A stretch of 64,000 nucleotides of DNA from Pseudomonas sp. M47T1 (GTDB lineage: Bacteria > Pseudomonadota > Gammaproteobacteria > Pseudomonadales > Pseudomonadaceae), in NCBI RefSeq assembly GCF_000263855.1, contig NZ_AJWX01000001.1:357491-421490 (forward strand), written 5' to 3'. The position numbers were made by a program, and so were the translations under genes. The first letter of the stretch is position 1, and every line of letters begins with the position of its first letter. The notes beneath the pieces were generated by a model. It did not search any database and was not told the DNA's origin. It was given only the letters and a program-made list of their open reading frames with translations. Below are positions 40,162 through 49,566 of the stretch, piece after piece.

Positions 40162-41271
40162 ATGAGCGAGGCGAATTCGAGCGATGTGCTGGTCAGCTTT
40201 CGTGGCGTGCAGAAAAGCTACGACGGTGAAGTGCTGATCGTCAAAGACCTCAACCTGGATATCCGCAAGGGCGAGTTCCTGACCTTGCTCGGCCCATCGG
40301 GCTCAGGCAAGACCACCAGCCTGATGATGCTGGCCGGCTTCGAGACGCCTACCGCTGGCGAGATCCTGCTGGCCGGCCGCTCGATCAACAACGTGCCGCC
40401 GCACAAGCGTGACATCGGCATGGTGTTCCAGAACTACGCGTTGTTCCCGCACATGACCGTGGCCGAGAACCTGGCCTTCCCGCTGTCGGTGCGCGGCCTG
40501 AGCAAGACCGACGTGGGTGAGCGGGTCAAACGCGTGCTGGACATGGTGCAACTGGGCAAGTTTGCCCAGCGCTACCCCGCCCAACTGTCCGGTGGCCAAC
40601 AGCAGCGTGTGGCTCTGGCCCGGGCGCTGGTGTTCGAACCGCAGTTGGTGTTGATGGACGAACCCTTGGGCGCGCTGGACAAGCAGTTGCGCGAGCACAT
40701 GCAGATGGAGATCAAGCACCTGCACCAGCGCCTGGGCGTGACCGTGGTCTACGTCACCCACGACCAGGGGGAGGCGCTGACCATGTCCGACCGCGTGGCG
40801 GTATTCCATCAGGGTGAAATTCAGCAGATTGCCCCGCCGCGCACGCTCTATGAAGAGCCGAAAAACACCTTCGTGGCCAACTTCATCGGCGAGAACAACC
40901 GCCTCAACGGCCGCCTGATCACCCAGAACGGGGACCGCTGCATTGTCGGCCTGGAGCGTGGCGAGAAAATCGAGGCGCTGGCAGTGAATGTCGGTGAGCC
41001 GGGCGACCCGGTAACCCTGTCGATTCGCCCGGAACGGGTGTTCCTCAATGGCCATAGCGAGCAATGCAGCAACCGATTCTCTGGCCGGGTTGCCGAGTTC
41101 ATCTACCTGGGCGACCACGTGCGCGTGCGTCTGGAGGTGTGCGGCAAGTCGGATTTCTTCGTGAAGCAGCCAATTGCCGAGCTGGATCCGGCGTTGGCCG
41201 TGGGCGATGTGGTACCGCTCGGCTGGCAGGTCGAGCACGCGCGTGCGCTGGACCCGTTGTTAGTCGACTAG
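40162..41271 (+). CDS. agtA: ABC transporter ATP-binding subunit (GABA/5-aminovalerate type)
   Basis: This 369-residue ATPase of the PotA family has Walker A GPSGSGKTT near residue 47, the Q loop in MVFQNYALFPHMT, the signature LSGGQQQR near residue 145, Walker B LVLMDEPLGALD, and the switch histidine YVTHDQGEAL. A TOBE domain fills the C-terminal third. The start at 40162 (MSEANSSDVLVSF) fits the family better than the open upstream frame. It leads an ATPase-binding protein-permease-permease operon, in the order known for agtABCD. Confidence 0.9.
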   Translation: MSEANSSDVLVSFRGVQKSYDGEVLIVKDLNLDIRKGEFLTLLGPSGSGKTTSLMMLAGFETPTAGEILLAGRSINNVPPHKRDIGMVFQNYALFPHMTVAENLAFPLSVRGLSKTDVGERVKRVLDMVQLGKFAQRYPAQLSGGQQQRVALARALVFEPQLVLMDEPLGALDKQLREHMQMEIKHLHQRLGVTVVYVTHDQGEALTMSDRVAVFHQGEIQQIAPPRTLYEEPKNTFVANFIGENNRLNGRLITQNGDRCIVGLERGEKIEALAVNVGEPGDPVTLSIRPERVFLNGHSEQCSNRFSGRVAEFIYLGDHVRVRLEVCGKSDFFVKQPIAELDPALAVGDVVPLGWQVEHARALDPLLVD

Positions 41272-41327
41272 AGGCGAGCCGAATCGCCCATAGCTACACC
41301 AACCCTGCACTGTGGAGAGAAGAAGAA

Positions 41328-42359
41328 ATGCTCAAGCACTTGAAGTTCACCGCCCTGGCCCTGGGCCTGATGGGCGCAACCCAGGCCATGGCGGCGGACC
41401 TGACCCTGGTTTCCTTTGGCGGCGCCAACAAGGCGGCCCAGGAGAAGGCGTTTTACCAACCGTGGGAAAAGACTGGCCAGGGCAAGATCATCGCTGGCGA
41501 ATACAACGGCGAGATGGCAAAAGTCAAAGCCATGGTCGACACCAAGAGCGTGTCCTGGGACCTGGTAGAGGTGGAGTCGCCGGAACTGGCCCGTGGCTGT
41601 GATGAAGGCATGTTTGAAAAGATCGATCCGGCCCTGTTCGGCAAGAAGTCCGATTATGTGGATGGCGCCATCCAGGAATGCGGCGTGGGCTTCTTCGTAT
41701 GGTCCACCGTGCTGGCCTACAACGCCGACAAGCTCAAGACCGCGCCCACCAGTTGGGCTGACTTCTGGGACGTGAAGAAATTCCCGGGCAAGCGTGGCCT
41801 GCGCAAGGGTGCCAAGTACACCCTGGAATTCGCCCTGATGGCCGACGGCGTCGCGCCCAAGGACGTCTACAAAGTGTTGGGCACCAAGGCCGGCCAGGAC
41901 CGGGCCTTCAAGAAGCTCGACGAGCTCAAGCCAAGCATCCAGTGGTGGGAAGCCGGCGCCCAGCCGCCGCAGTACCTGGCCTCGGGTGACGTGGTCATGA
42001 GCTCGGCCTACAACGGTCGCATCGCCGCCGTGCAGAAAGAGAGCAACCTGAAAGTGGTGTGGAACGGCGGCGTCTACGACTTCGACGCTTGGGCCATTCC
42101 CAAGGGCGCGAAGAACGCTGAGGAAGCGAAGAAGTTCATCGCCTACACCCTCCTGCCTGAACAGCAGAAGGTCTTCTCGGAAAACATCGCTTACGGCCCG
42201 GCCAACAGCCAGGCGGTACCGTTGTTGGACAAGGGCATTCTCAAGGACATGCCTACCACGCCGGAAAACATTGCCAATCAGGTGCAGATCAATGTCGGCT
42301 TCTGGGCTGACAACGGTGAGCAATTGGAACAGCGCTTCAACGCCTGGGCTGCCAAGTAA
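41328..42359 (+). CDS. agtB: ABC transporter periplasmic substrate-binding protein
   Basis: This 343-residue protein has a signal peptide (MLKHLKFTALALGLMGATQAMA) and is of the PotD/PotF-like SBP_bac_6/8 class: LTLVSFGGANKAAQEKAFYQPWEK at the mature N-terminus, WDLVEVESPELARGCDEGMFEKID, and VMSSAYNGRIAAVQKESNLKVVWNGGVYDFDAWAIPKGAKN. It should capture GABA or 5-aminovalerate in the periplasm if the agt assignment holds; polyamines are the main alternative for the family. The ATG at 41328 is preceded by GGAGAGAAGAA. Confidence 0.9.
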   Translation: MLKHLKFTALALGLMGATQAMAADLTLVSFGGANKAAQEKAFYQPWEKTGQGKIIAGEYNGEMAKVKAMVDTKSVSWDLVEVESPELARGCDEGMFEKIDPALFGKKSDYVDGAIQECGVGFFVWSTVLAYNADKLKTAPTSWADFWDVKKFPGKRGLRKGAKYTLEFALMADGVAPKDVYKVLGTKAGQDRAFKKLDELKPSIQWWEAGAQPPQYLASGDVVMSSAYNGRIAAVQKESNLKVVWNGGVYDFDAWAIPKGAKNAEEAKKFIAYTLLPEQQKVFSENIAYGPANSQAVPLLDKGILKDMPTTPENIANQVQINVGFWADNGEQLEQRFNAWAAK

Positions 42360-42425
42360 GCCCACGCAGGTGGCGCGTCATCCGACGGTGGCGCGCCTTC
42401 AGTTCAAAGATTCGCGGAGTTGACC

Positions 42426-43673
42426 ATGGCCCTTGCAGTGCCCGTAAAAGAGGTCGCCAGCCTTACCCTGAAACAGCGCCTGGCCCGGGCCGAACGGCTC
42501 AACCGCCTTAAAGCGCAGGCCCTGATCGCGCCGCTGGTGCTGTTCCTGCTGTTGGTGTTCCTGGTGCCTATCGCCGTGCTGTTGTACAAGAGCGTCGGCA
42601 ACCCGGAGGTGGTCCAGGGCCTGCCGCGTACCGTTGTTGCCGTGAAGGCCTGGGATGGCAAGAGCCTGCCCGATGAAGCGACCTACAAGGCACTCAGTGA
42701 GGACCTGGTAGAGGCGCGCAAGCAGCAGACCCTGGGCGACCTGTCCAAGCGCCTGAACATGGAACTGGCCGGCTACCGCAGCCTGCTGTCGAAAACCGCC
42801 CGGGCGCTGCCGTTCACGCCTGAGCCTGGCTCCTATAAGGAGGCCCTGCAAAACCTCGACGAACGCTGGGGTGACCCCGCCTATTGGCAGGCCATCCGCC
42901 GCAACACCAGTAACGTCACTCCCTATTACCTGCTGGCGGCTGTCGACCATCGTATCGACGACCTCGGCGAGGTGGCTCCGGCCACCCCGGACCAGGCCAT
43001 TTACCTGGATATCTTTGCCCGCACCTTCTGGATGGGCCTGGTAATCACCGTTATCTGCCTGTTGCTGGCTTATCCGCTGGCCTACCTGCTGGCCAACCTG
43101 CCGGCCCGCCAGAGCAACCTGCTGATGATCATGGTGCTGCTGCCCTTCTGGACCTCGATCCTGGTGCGGGTGGCCGCCTGGATTGTGCTGCTGCAATCGG
43201 GTGGGCTGATCAACAGTGCGTTGATGGCCATGGGCATCATCGACAAGCCGCTGGAGTTGGTGTTCAACCGCACCGGTGTGTACATCTCCATGGTGCATAT
43301 CCTGCTGCCGTTCATGATCCTGCCCATCTACAGCGTGATGAAGGGCATTTCCCCCACCTACATGCGGGCGGCGATTTCCCTGGGCTGCCACCCGTTCGCC
43401 AGTTTCTGGCGGGTGTACTTCCCGCAAACCTATGCGGGCGTAGGCGCTGGCTGCCTGCTGGTTTTCATCCTGGCCATCGGCTACTACATCACCCCGGCGC
43501 TGCTCGGCAGCCCCAACGATCAGATGGTCAGCTACTTCGTGGCCTTTTACACCAATACCAGCATCAACTGGGGCATGGCCACCGCGCTGGGCGGCCTGCT
43601 GTTGCTGGCCACCGTGCTGCTGTACCTGGTTTACAGCAAACTGGTGGGCGCCAGCCGCCTGCGCCTGAGCTGA
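42426..43673 (+). CDS. agtC: ABC transporter permease with large periplasmic insertion
   Basis: This 415-residue PotB-like permease has a first transmembrane helix at about 31-54, then a charged segment of about 130 residues (about 55-185) before the remaining five helices. The EAA-type coupling loop reads YMRAAISLGCHPFASFWRVYFPQT. Ordinary PotB is about 285 residues, so the insertion accounts for the extra length. I place the start at ATG 42426 with GGAG 7 bases upstream; a TTG at 42420 is the open-frame alternative. Confidence 0.88.
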   Translation: MALAVPVKEVASLTLKQRLARAERLNRLKAQALIAPLVLFLLLVFLVPIAVLLYKSVGNPEVVQGLPRTVVAVKAWDGKSLPDEATYKALSEDLVEARKQQTLGDLSKRLNMELAGYRSLLSKTARALPFTPEPGSYKEALQNLDERWGDPAYWQAIRRNTSNVTPYYLLAAVDHRIDDLGEVAPATPDQAIYLDIFARTFWMGLVITVICLLLAYPLAYLLANLPARQSNLLMIMVLLPFWTSILVRVAAWIVLLQSGGLINSALMAMGIIDKPLELVFNRTGVYISMVHILLPFMILPIYSVMKGISPTYMRAAISLGCHPFASFWRVYFPQTYAGVGAGCLLVFILAIGYYITPALLGSPNDQMVSYFVAFYTNTSINWGMATALGGLLLLATVLLYLVYSKLVGASRLRLS

Positions 43674-43686
43674 GGAGATTCGGAAA

Positions 43687-44511
43687 ATGCTGAGCCCCTA
43701 CATGTCCCCCATCGAGCGGGTGTGGTTCTACAGCCTGCGCATCCTGTGCGGCCTTATCCTGCTGTTTCTGATTTTGCCGGTGCTGGTCATCATCCCGTTG
43801 TCATTCAATGCCGGCAGCTTCCTGGTGTACCCGTTGCAAGGCTTTTCGCTGCACTGGTACCAGGACTTCTTCGGCTCGGCCGAATGGATGCGCGCGCTGC
43901 AGAACAGCATCATCGTCGCCCCGGCGGCCACCGTGCTGGCCATGGTGTTCGGCACCCTGGCGGCCATTGGCCTGACGCGTGGCGATTTTCCCGGCAAGTC
44001 GCTGGTGATGGCACTGGTGATTTCGCCCATGGTGGTACCGGTGGTGATCATCGGCGTGGCCAGTTACCTGTTCTTTGCGCCGCTGGGGCTGGGCAACAGC
44101 TTTACGTCGCTGATTGTGGTGCACGCGGTACTGGGCGTGCCGTTCGTGATTATCACCGTATCGGCGACCTTGCAGGGCTTCAACCATAACCTGGTGCGCG
44201 CCGCCGCCAGCCTGGGCGCCTCGCCGCTCATCGCGTTTCGCCGGGTGACCTTGCCGTTGATCGCTCCCGGGGTGATCAGCGGTGCGCTGTTCGCCTTTGC
44301 CACTTCGTTCGACGAAGTGGTGGTCACGCTGTTTCTGGCAGGGCCCGAGCAGGCCACGTTGCCGCGGCAGATGTTCAGTGGCATCCGCGAAAACCTCAGC
44401 CCTACCATTGCGGCGGCGGCTACCTTGCTGATCGCCTTCTCGGTAGTGCTGTTGCTCACCCTGGAGTGGCTGCGCGGGCGCAGCGAAAAACTGCGCACCG
44501 CCCAGGCCTGA
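43687..44511 (+). CDS. agtD: ABC transporter permease, PotC-like
   Basis: This 274-residue inner-membrane permease has six predicted helices and the coupling loop NLVRAAASLGASPLIAFRRVTLPLIAPG near residue 175. It pairs with agtC to form the channel. It follows agtC by 13 bases and closes the transporter operon. No clear terminator separates it from the alcohol dehydrogenase gene 91 bases downstream. Confidence 0.9.
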   Translation: MLSPYMSPIERVWFYSLRILCGLILLFLILPVLVIIPLSFNAGSFLVYPLQGFSLHWYQDFFGSAEWMRALQNSIIVAPAATVLAMVFGTLAAIGLTRGDFPGKSLVMALVISPMVVPVVIIGVASYLFFAPLGLGNSFTSLIVVHAVLGVPFVIITVSATLQGFNHNLVRAAASLGASPLIAFRRVTLPLIAPGVISGALFAFATSFDEVVVTLFLAGPEQATLPRQMFSGIRENLSPTIAAAATLLIAFSVVLLLTLEWLRGRSEKLRTAQA

Positions 44512-44602
44512 TCCCTTGGCATCACCCCGGCCAATAATGCTTCTCTGGCCGGAGATGTTGGCTAGTCTGAATGCAGCCCTTGTCTGAAAAAAGGCCGCAT
44601 TC

Positions 44603-45751
44603 ATGACCCTTTCCGCTTTCAAGATTGCCAACCGCCTGCTCACCGGCGCTGGCGCCATCGAGCAGTTGGACGGCGAGTTGAGCCGTCTGAACGTGCACAA
44701 TCCACTGATCGTCACCGATGCCATATTGATGGCGTCCGGTACCGTGGCACTGGCGCTGGCGCAGTTGGGCGGCCGCCGCCATGGCATTTTCGACCGCGTG
44801 CAGCCAGAGCCGGAGATCGCCATTGTCGAGGACTGCATGCAGGTTTACCGCCAGGGCGGCCACGACGGCCTGATTGGCGTGGGCGGTGGCAGTGCGATTG
44901 ACATCGCCAAGAGCGTCGCTGCCTATGCAGGCCACGACGGTCCGCTGGCCGCGCTGTTTGGCGTGGATCTGGTACAGCGCAAAGGGCCGCCGCTGATTGC
45001 CATTCCGACCACGGCCGGTACCGGTTCGGAAGTTACCAACGTGGCCATCCTGTCGGACAAGGCCGCCCACCTGAAAAAGGGCATCGTCAGCGATTTCCTG
45101 CTCCCCGACGTTGCCCTGGTCAGCCCGCAAATGACCCTGACCTGCCCGCGCAGTGTCACGGCGGCCAGCGGCGTGGACGCGCTGGTGCATGCCATCGAAT
45201 CGTATATATCGGTGAATGCTTCGCCCATCACCGATTCGCTGGCGCTGGGGGCCATCAAGCTGATCGTGCGGGCATTGCCCAAGGCCTACGCCAATCCTGC
45301 GAATCTTCAGGCCCGTGAAGACATGGCCACTGCCAGCCTGATGGCCGGCATGGCGTTCGGCAATGCCGGGGTAGGGGCGGTGCATGCCCTGGCGTACCCG
45401 CTGGGCGGGCAGTTCAACATTGCCCACGGGGTGAGCAACGCATTGTTGCTGCCTTATGTGATGGCGTGGAACAAGCTGGCGTGCCTGGAGCGCTTTCGCG
45501 ATATCGCCGTGGCCATGGGCCTGCAAGTGGCGCAGCTGTCCGACCAGGACGCAGCCGATGCCGCCGTTCAGGCCATGGTGCAACTGTGTGCCGCAGTGGA
45601 GATTCCCAAAGGCATGCGCAGTTTCGGCGTGCCCGAAGAAGCCATCCCCGAAATGGCCAGGGAAGCGAGTGCCATCGACCGGCTGATGCGCAACAACCCC
45701 CGTAAGCTCAGCGCCAGGGACATCGAGCAGATCTACCGCAGCGCCTACTGA
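44603..45751 (+). CDS. Iron-containing (group III) alcohol dehydrogenase
   Basis: This 382-residue protein has the NAD-binding GVGGGSAIDIAKSVA near residue 94 and PTTAGTGSEVTNVAI near residue 137, and metal ligands in GVDALVHAIES (Asp, His), GAVHALAYPLGGQFNIAHGVSNALLLP (two His). This is a complete family member. Substrate is not readable; relatives act on short alcohols, 1,3-propanediol, lactaldehyde or 4-hydroxybutyrate. Downstream of the agt transporter, a 4- or 5-carbon hydroxy acid or semialdehyde would be attractive, but that is inference. To my recollection P. aeruginosa has rpe directly after agtD, so this gene looks like a lineage-specific insertion. Confidence 0.9.
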   Translation: MTLSAFKIANRLLTGAGAIEQLDGELSRLNVHNPLIVTDAILMASGTVALALAQLGGRRHGIFDRVQPEPEIAIVEDCMQVYRQGGHDGLIGVGGGSAIDIAKSVAAYAGHDGPLAALFGVDLVQRKGPPLIAIPTTAGTGSEVTNVAILSDKAAHLKKGIVSDFLLPDVALVSPQMTLTCPRSVTAASGVDALVHAIESYISVNASPITDSLALGAIKLIVRALPKAYANPANLQAREDMATASLMAGMAFGNAGVGAVHALAYPLGGQFNIAHGVSNALLLPYVMAWNKLACLERFRDIAVAMGLQVAQLSDQDAADAAVQAMVQLCAAVEIPKGMRSFGVPEEAIPEMAREASAIDRLMRNNPRKLSARDIEQIYRSAY

Positions 45752-45767
45752 TCATGAGCTGACCCGG

Positions 45768-45835
45768 TAGCCGCTGCCCCTCAGCCTCACTGGGGCAGCC
45801 TGGCGGCAGCGGCTGCAAGGCGGCCCAGCGGCTGC
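45768..45835. repeat. Nested GC-rich hairpins upstream of rpe
   Basis: GCCGCTGCC (45772-45780) and GGCAGCGGC (near 45803-45811) enclose CTGCCCC-n11-GGGGCAG. The TAGCCGCTGCC wording recurs at 54652 and 6445, suggesting another dispersed repeat family. It may end transcription from the dehydrogenase. Confidence 0.55.
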
Positions 45836-45899
45836 CCCCCATTGCAGCCGGCTGATGTACAATGCGCGCCACCGTGATTCCAGCCCAGAAAGGTGCGTC

Positions 45900-46574
45900 A
45901 TGCAGCCCTTTGCAATTGCTCCGTCCATTCTCTCCGCAGATTTCGCCCGTCTGGGCGAGGAAGTCGACAATGTCCTGGCCGCTGGCGCCGACATCATCCA
46001 CTTCGATGTCATGGACAACCACTATGTTCCCAACCTGACCATCGGCCCGATGGTGTGTGCCGCCTTGCGCAAGTACGGCATTACCGCACCCATCGACGCG
46101 CACCTGATGGTCAGCCCTGTGGACCGCATCATCGGCGACTTCGCCGAAGCCGGTGCCAGCTTCATCACCTTCCATCCAGAAGCCACCCTGCACGTTGATC
46201 GCTCCCTGCAACTGATCCGTGACAGCGGCTGCAAGGCCGGCCTGGTGTTCAACCCGGCAACCCCGCTGGACGTGCTCAAGTACGTGATGGACAAGGTCGA
46301 CATGGTGTTGCTGATGAGCGTCAACCCCGGCTTCGGCGGCCAGAAGTTCATTCCCCACACCCTGGACAAGCTGCGCGAAGCCCGTGCGCTGATCGACGCC
46401 AGTGGTCTGGACATTCGCCTGGAAATCGACGGCGGCGTGAACGTGAACAACATCCGTGAAATCGCCGCGGCAGGTGCGGACACCTTCGTGGCCGGCTCGG
46501 CGATCTTCAACGCCCCGAACTACAAGGAAGTGATCGACAAAATGCGCTCCGAACTGGCGCTGGCCCGTTCATGA
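45900..46574 (+). CDS. rpe: Ribulose-phosphate 3-epimerase
   Basis: This 224-residue TIM barrel interconverts ribulose-5-phosphate and xylulose-5-phosphate. Motifs: [16 protein letters not shown], metal-binding [30 protein letters not shown] and EIDGGVN. The start at 45900 ([11 protein letters not shown]) follows AGAAAGGTGCGTC. It overlaps gph by 4 bases, a conserved pair upstream of trpE in Pseudomonas. Confidence 0.97.
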   Translation: MQPFAIAPSILSADFARLGEEVDNVLAAGADIIHFDVMDNHYVPNLTIGPMVCAALRKYGITAPIDAHLMVSPVDRIIGDFAEAGASFITFHPEATLHVDRSLQLIRDSGCKAGLVFNPATPLDVLKYVMDKVDMVLLMSVNPGFGGQKFIPHTLDKLREARALIDASGLDIRLEIDGGVNVNNIREIAAAGADTFVAGSAIFNAPNYKEVIDKMRSELALARS

Positions 46575-47386
46575 GCGGCTTCGAGCAGCTGTTCGCGGGC
46601 AAGCTGCCACGGTTGGTGATGTTCGATCTGGACGGTACCCTGATCGACTCCGTCCCCGACCTGGCCGCAGCCCTGGACAAGACGCTGCTCAAGCTCGGCC
46701 ACCCTGCGGCAGGCCTTGAAGCGGCCCGCACCTACGTCGGCAACGGCGCCCGGGTGCTGGTACGCCGTGGCCTGGCTGGCGGCCTGGATCACGGCGCGGT
46801 GGGCGAAATCGAAACCGACGAGGCGCTGGCGCTGTTCATGGACGCCTATGCCGGCAGCCATGCCCTGACCAAGGTCTACCCCGGCGTGCGCGAAAGCCTC
46901 AAGTGGTTGCAAAAGCGCGGTGTGGCAATGGCGCTGATCACCAACAAGCCTGAACAGTTCGTGGCGCCCCTGCTCGATGAGCTGAAATTGGGGCGCTTCT
47001 TCAAATGGATTATCGGCGGCGATACCCTGCCCCAGCAGAAGCCTGATCCTGCGGCCCTGCTGTTCGTCATGAAAATGGCCGGGGTGGCGCCGGCCGAGGC
47101 ATTGTTCGTCGGCGACTCGCGCAATGACGTGCTGGCCGCCAAGGCCGCCAACGTGCAATGCGTGGCCTTGAGCTATGGCTACAACCATGGCCGGCCCATT
47201 GCCGAAGAGAGCCCGGCACTGGTTATCGACAATCTGCGCGGTCTGATCAGTTGCTTAGATCCCACAGCTGAGATAACGTTGGGGGCTATCGCATCTCCCC
47301 CTCGCAGAGATTCCATCGTGGTGGTCACTCGCAAACTCTGGATGAAAGTCATCAAGGCCCTGGCCCGCTGGCGTTGGCGCGCCTGA
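46571..47386 (+). CDS. gph: Phosphoglycolate phosphatase
   Basis: This 271-residue HAD hydrolase dephosphorylates 2-phosphoglycolate. Motif I is [15 protein letters not shown] near residue 17, motif II in [10 protein letters not shown], motif III lysine in [11 protein letters not shown], motif [17 protein letters not shown]. The HAD fold ends near residue 225; the remaining 45 residues, including the last 14 ([14 protein letters not shown]), are an extension that also encodes the apparent trpE leader peptide in the same frame. Gene overlaps rpe by 4 bases. Confidence 0.95.
   Translation: MSGFEQLFAGKLPRLVMFDLDGTLIDSVPDLAAALDKTLLKLGHPAAGLEAARTYVGNGARVLVRRGLAGGLDHGAVGEIETDEALALFMDAYAGSHALTKVYPGVRESLKWLQKRGVAMALITNKPEQFVAPLLDELKLGRFFKWIIGGDTLPQQKPDPAALLFVMKMAGVAPAEALFVGDSRNDVLAAKAANVQCVALSYGYNHGRPIAEESPALVIDNLRGLISCLDPTAEITLGAIASPPRRDSIVVVTRKLWMKVIKALARWRWRA
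47342..47386 (+). CDS. trpL: Candidate trpE leader peptide nested in frame at the end of gph
   Basis: The 14-codon peptide [14 protein letters not shown] has two Trp codons (TGG at 47369-47371 and 47375-47377) shortly before the stop, 72 bases before trpE. It shares frame and stop codon with gph. Trp codons in Arg-rich context before a GC hairpin are what ribosome-mediated attenuation needs, and P. putida trpE is reported to be controlled by attenuation. No strong Shine-Dalgarno precedes 47342, so ribosomes finishing gph may do the sensing. Confidence 0.55.
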   Translation: MKVIKALARWRWRA

Positions 47387-47419
47387 CTTTTACCTGGCCG
47401 GCCCTGCCGGCGCGTTTGC
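47369..47419 (+). promoter_or_regulatory. Putative trpE attenuator
   Basis: After the leader stop, GCCGG-ccctg-CCGGC (47397-47411) is followed by GCGTTTGC, a weak terminator-like hairpin. An alternative pairing of CGCGCC (47378-47383, inside the leader end) with GGCGCG (47409-47414) would exclude it. A possible promoter, TTGCTT (47251-47256) with extended -10 TGAGATAAC (47269-47277), lies within gph. The pairing scheme was worked out by eye. Confidence 0.4.
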
Positions 47420-47458
47420 ATACCTGACCGTTTTACCCCTCATGCCACGAGGCTGATC

Positions 47459-48946
47459 ATGATCCGCGAAGAATTCCTGCGCTTGGCCGCTGCCGGCTAC
47501 AACCGTATTCCCCTTGCCCGCGAAACCCTGGCTGACTTCGACACGCCGCTGTCGATCTACCTGAAACTGGCCGACGCGCCCAACTCCTACTTGCTGGAGT
47601 CGGTGCAGGGCGGCGAGAAGTGGGGCCGCTACTCGATCATCGGCCTGCCGTGCCGCACCGTGCTGCGCGTGCATGACCACCGGGTGATCATCACCCGTGA
47701 CGGTGTCGAGGTAGAGCGCCACGAGGTCGAAGACCCGTTGGATTTCGTCGAGAACTTCAAGGCCCGCTACAACGTGCCGACCATCGCCGGCCTGCCGCGC
47801 TTCAATGGCGGCCTGGTGGGGTATTTCGGCTACGACTGCGTGCGCTACGTAGAAAAACGCCTGGGCAAGTGCCCGAATCCGGACCCGATCGGCGTGCCCG
47901 ATATCCTGTTGATGGTATCTGACGCCGTGGTGGTGTTCGACAACCTGGCGGGCAAGATGCACGCCATCGTGCTGGTGGACCCGGCGCAGGCCGATGCCTA
48001 CGCCCAGGGCCAGGCACAACTCGATGCCCTGATGGAAAAGCTGCGCCAGCCCATCACCCCGCGCCGCGGCCTGGAACTGGATCGCCCGCCTGCCGCCGAC
48101 CCGGTGTTCCGCTCAAGTTTCACCCAGGGTGACTATGAGCGCGCGGTAGACACCATCAAGGAATACATCCTGGCCGGTGATTGCATGCAAGTGGTGCCGT
48201 CCCAGCGCATGTCCATCGACTTCAAGGCGGCGCCCATCGATCTGTATCGGGCGCTGCGCTGCTTCAACCCTACGCCGTACATGTACTTCTTCAACTTCGG
48301 CGACTTCCACGTGGTGGGCAGCTCGCCTGAAGTGCTGGTACGGGTGGAAGACAACGAAATCACCGTGCGCCCCATTGCCGGCACCCGTCCTCGCGGCGCC
48401 ACCGCCGAGGCGGACCTGGCGCTGGAACAGGACCTGCTCAGTGATGACAAGGAACTGGCCGAGCACCTCATGCTGATCGACCTGGGGCGCAACGATACCG
48501 GGCGTGTTTCGGAAATTGGCACGGTGAAGCTGACCGAGAAGATGGTCATCGAGCGTTATTCGAACGTGATGCACATCGTTTCCAATGTCACGGGCCAGCT
48601 GAAAAGCGGCCTGACCGCCATGGATGCCCTGCGGGCCATTCTGCCGGCGGGTACCTTGTCGGGTGCGCCGAAGATCCGCGCCATGGAAATCATCGACGAA
48701 CTGGAACCGGTAAAACGCGGTGTCTACGGCGGCGCGGTGGGCTACTTTGCCTGGAACGGCAACATGGACACCGCGATTGCCATTCGCACCGCGGTGATCA
48801 AGGACGGCGAGCTGCACGTGCAGGCCGGTGGCGGCATTGTCGCCGACTCGGTGCCGGCCCTTGAGTGGGAGGAAACCCTGAACAAGCGCCGCGCGATGTT
48901 CCGCGCTGTTGCGCTGGCCGAACAAACCTCCCCGAAAGACGCCTGA
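47459..48946 (+). CDS. trpE: Anthranilate synthase component I
   Basis: This 495-residue chorismate-utilising enzyme forms anthranilate from chorismate with ammonia supplied by TrpG. The tryptophan feedback site is in [18 protein letters not shown]; the catalytic domain includes [58 protein letters not shown] and [19 protein letters not shown] 47459 has ACGAGG upstream. It is 11 bases from trpG, so trpEGDC reads as one operon here. Confidence 0.97.
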   Translation: MIREEFLRLAAAGYNRIPLARETLADFDTPLSIYLKLADAPNSYLLESVQGGEKWGRYSIIGLPCRTVLRVHDHRVIITRDGVEVERHEVEDPLDFVENFKARYNVPTIAGLPRFNGGLVGYFGYDCVRYVEKRLGKCPNPDPIGVPDILLMVSDAVVVFDNLAGKMHAIVLVDPAQADAYAQGQAQLDALMEKLRQPITPRRGLELDRPPAADPVFRSSFTQGDYERAVDTIKEYILAGDCMQVVPSQRMSIDFKAAPIDLYRALRCFNPTPYMYFFNFGDFHVVGSSPEVLVRVEDNEITVRPIAGTRPRGATAEADLALEQDLLSDDKELAEHLMLIDLGRNDTGRVSEIGTVKLTEKMVIERYSNVMHIVSNVTGQLKSGLTAMDALRAILPAGTLSGAPKIRAMEIIDELEPVKRGVYGGAVGYFAWNGNMDTAIAIRTAVIKDGELHVQAGGGIVADSVPALEWEETLNKRRAMFRAVALAEQTSPKDA

Positions 48947-48957
48947 GGAAGCAGACC

Positions 48958-49557
48958 ATGTTGCTGATGATCGACAATTACGACTCTTTTACCTACAACG
49001 TCGTGCAGTACCTCGGTGAGCTGGGCGCGGACGTCAAGGTGGTGCGCAACGACGAGGTGACCATCGCCGACATCGAGGCCATGAACCCCGAGCGCATCGT
49101 GGTTTCCCCTGGCCCGTGCACGCCAAGCGAGGCGGGCATTTCCATCGAGGCCATCGTGTATTTCGCCGGCAAGCTGCCGATTCTGGGCGTGTGCCTGGGC
49201 CACCAGTCCATTGGCCAGGCCTTTGGCGGTGACGTGGTGCGTGCCCGAGTGGCCATGCACGGCAAGACCAGCCCGCTGGTGCACCAGGACCAGGGCGTGT
49301 TCGAGGGCCTCAACCACCCGCTGACCGTCACCCGCTACCACTCGCTGGTGGTCAAGCGTGAAACCCTGCCTGACTGCCTTGAGCTGACTGCCTGGACCGC
49401 CAACGAAGATGGCTCAGTCGATGAGATCATGGGCCTGCGCCACAAGACGCTGAACGTTGAAGGGGTGCAGTTCCACCCCGAGTCGATTCTTTCCGAGCAG
49501 GGCCACGAGCTGTTCGCCAACTTTCTCAAGCAAACCGGCGGCAGCCGTCAGGGCTAA
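48958..49557 (+). CDS. trpG: Anthranilate synthase component II (glutamine amidotransferase)
   Basis: This 199-residue class I amidotransferase has nucleophile Cys79 in [13 protein letters not shown] and the His/Glu pair in [13 protein letters not shown] near residue 168. The oxyanion loop [13 protein letters not shown] is near residue 50. The start at 48958 is preceded by GAGGAAGC. It sits between trpE and trpD and delivers ammonia to TrpE. A pabA role for folate is often shared by such subunits but is not shown here. Confidence 0.96.
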   Translation: MLLMIDNYDSFTYNVVQYLGELGADVKVVRNDEVTIADIEAMNPERIVVSPGPCTPSEAGISIEAIVYFAGKLPILGVCLGHQSIGQAFGGDVVRARVAMHGKTSPLVHQDQGVFEGLNHPLTVTRYHSLVVKRETLPDCLELTAWTANEDGSVDEIMGLRHKTLNVEGVQFHPESILSEQGHELFANFLKQTGGSRQG

Positions 49558-49566
49558 GGAATCATC

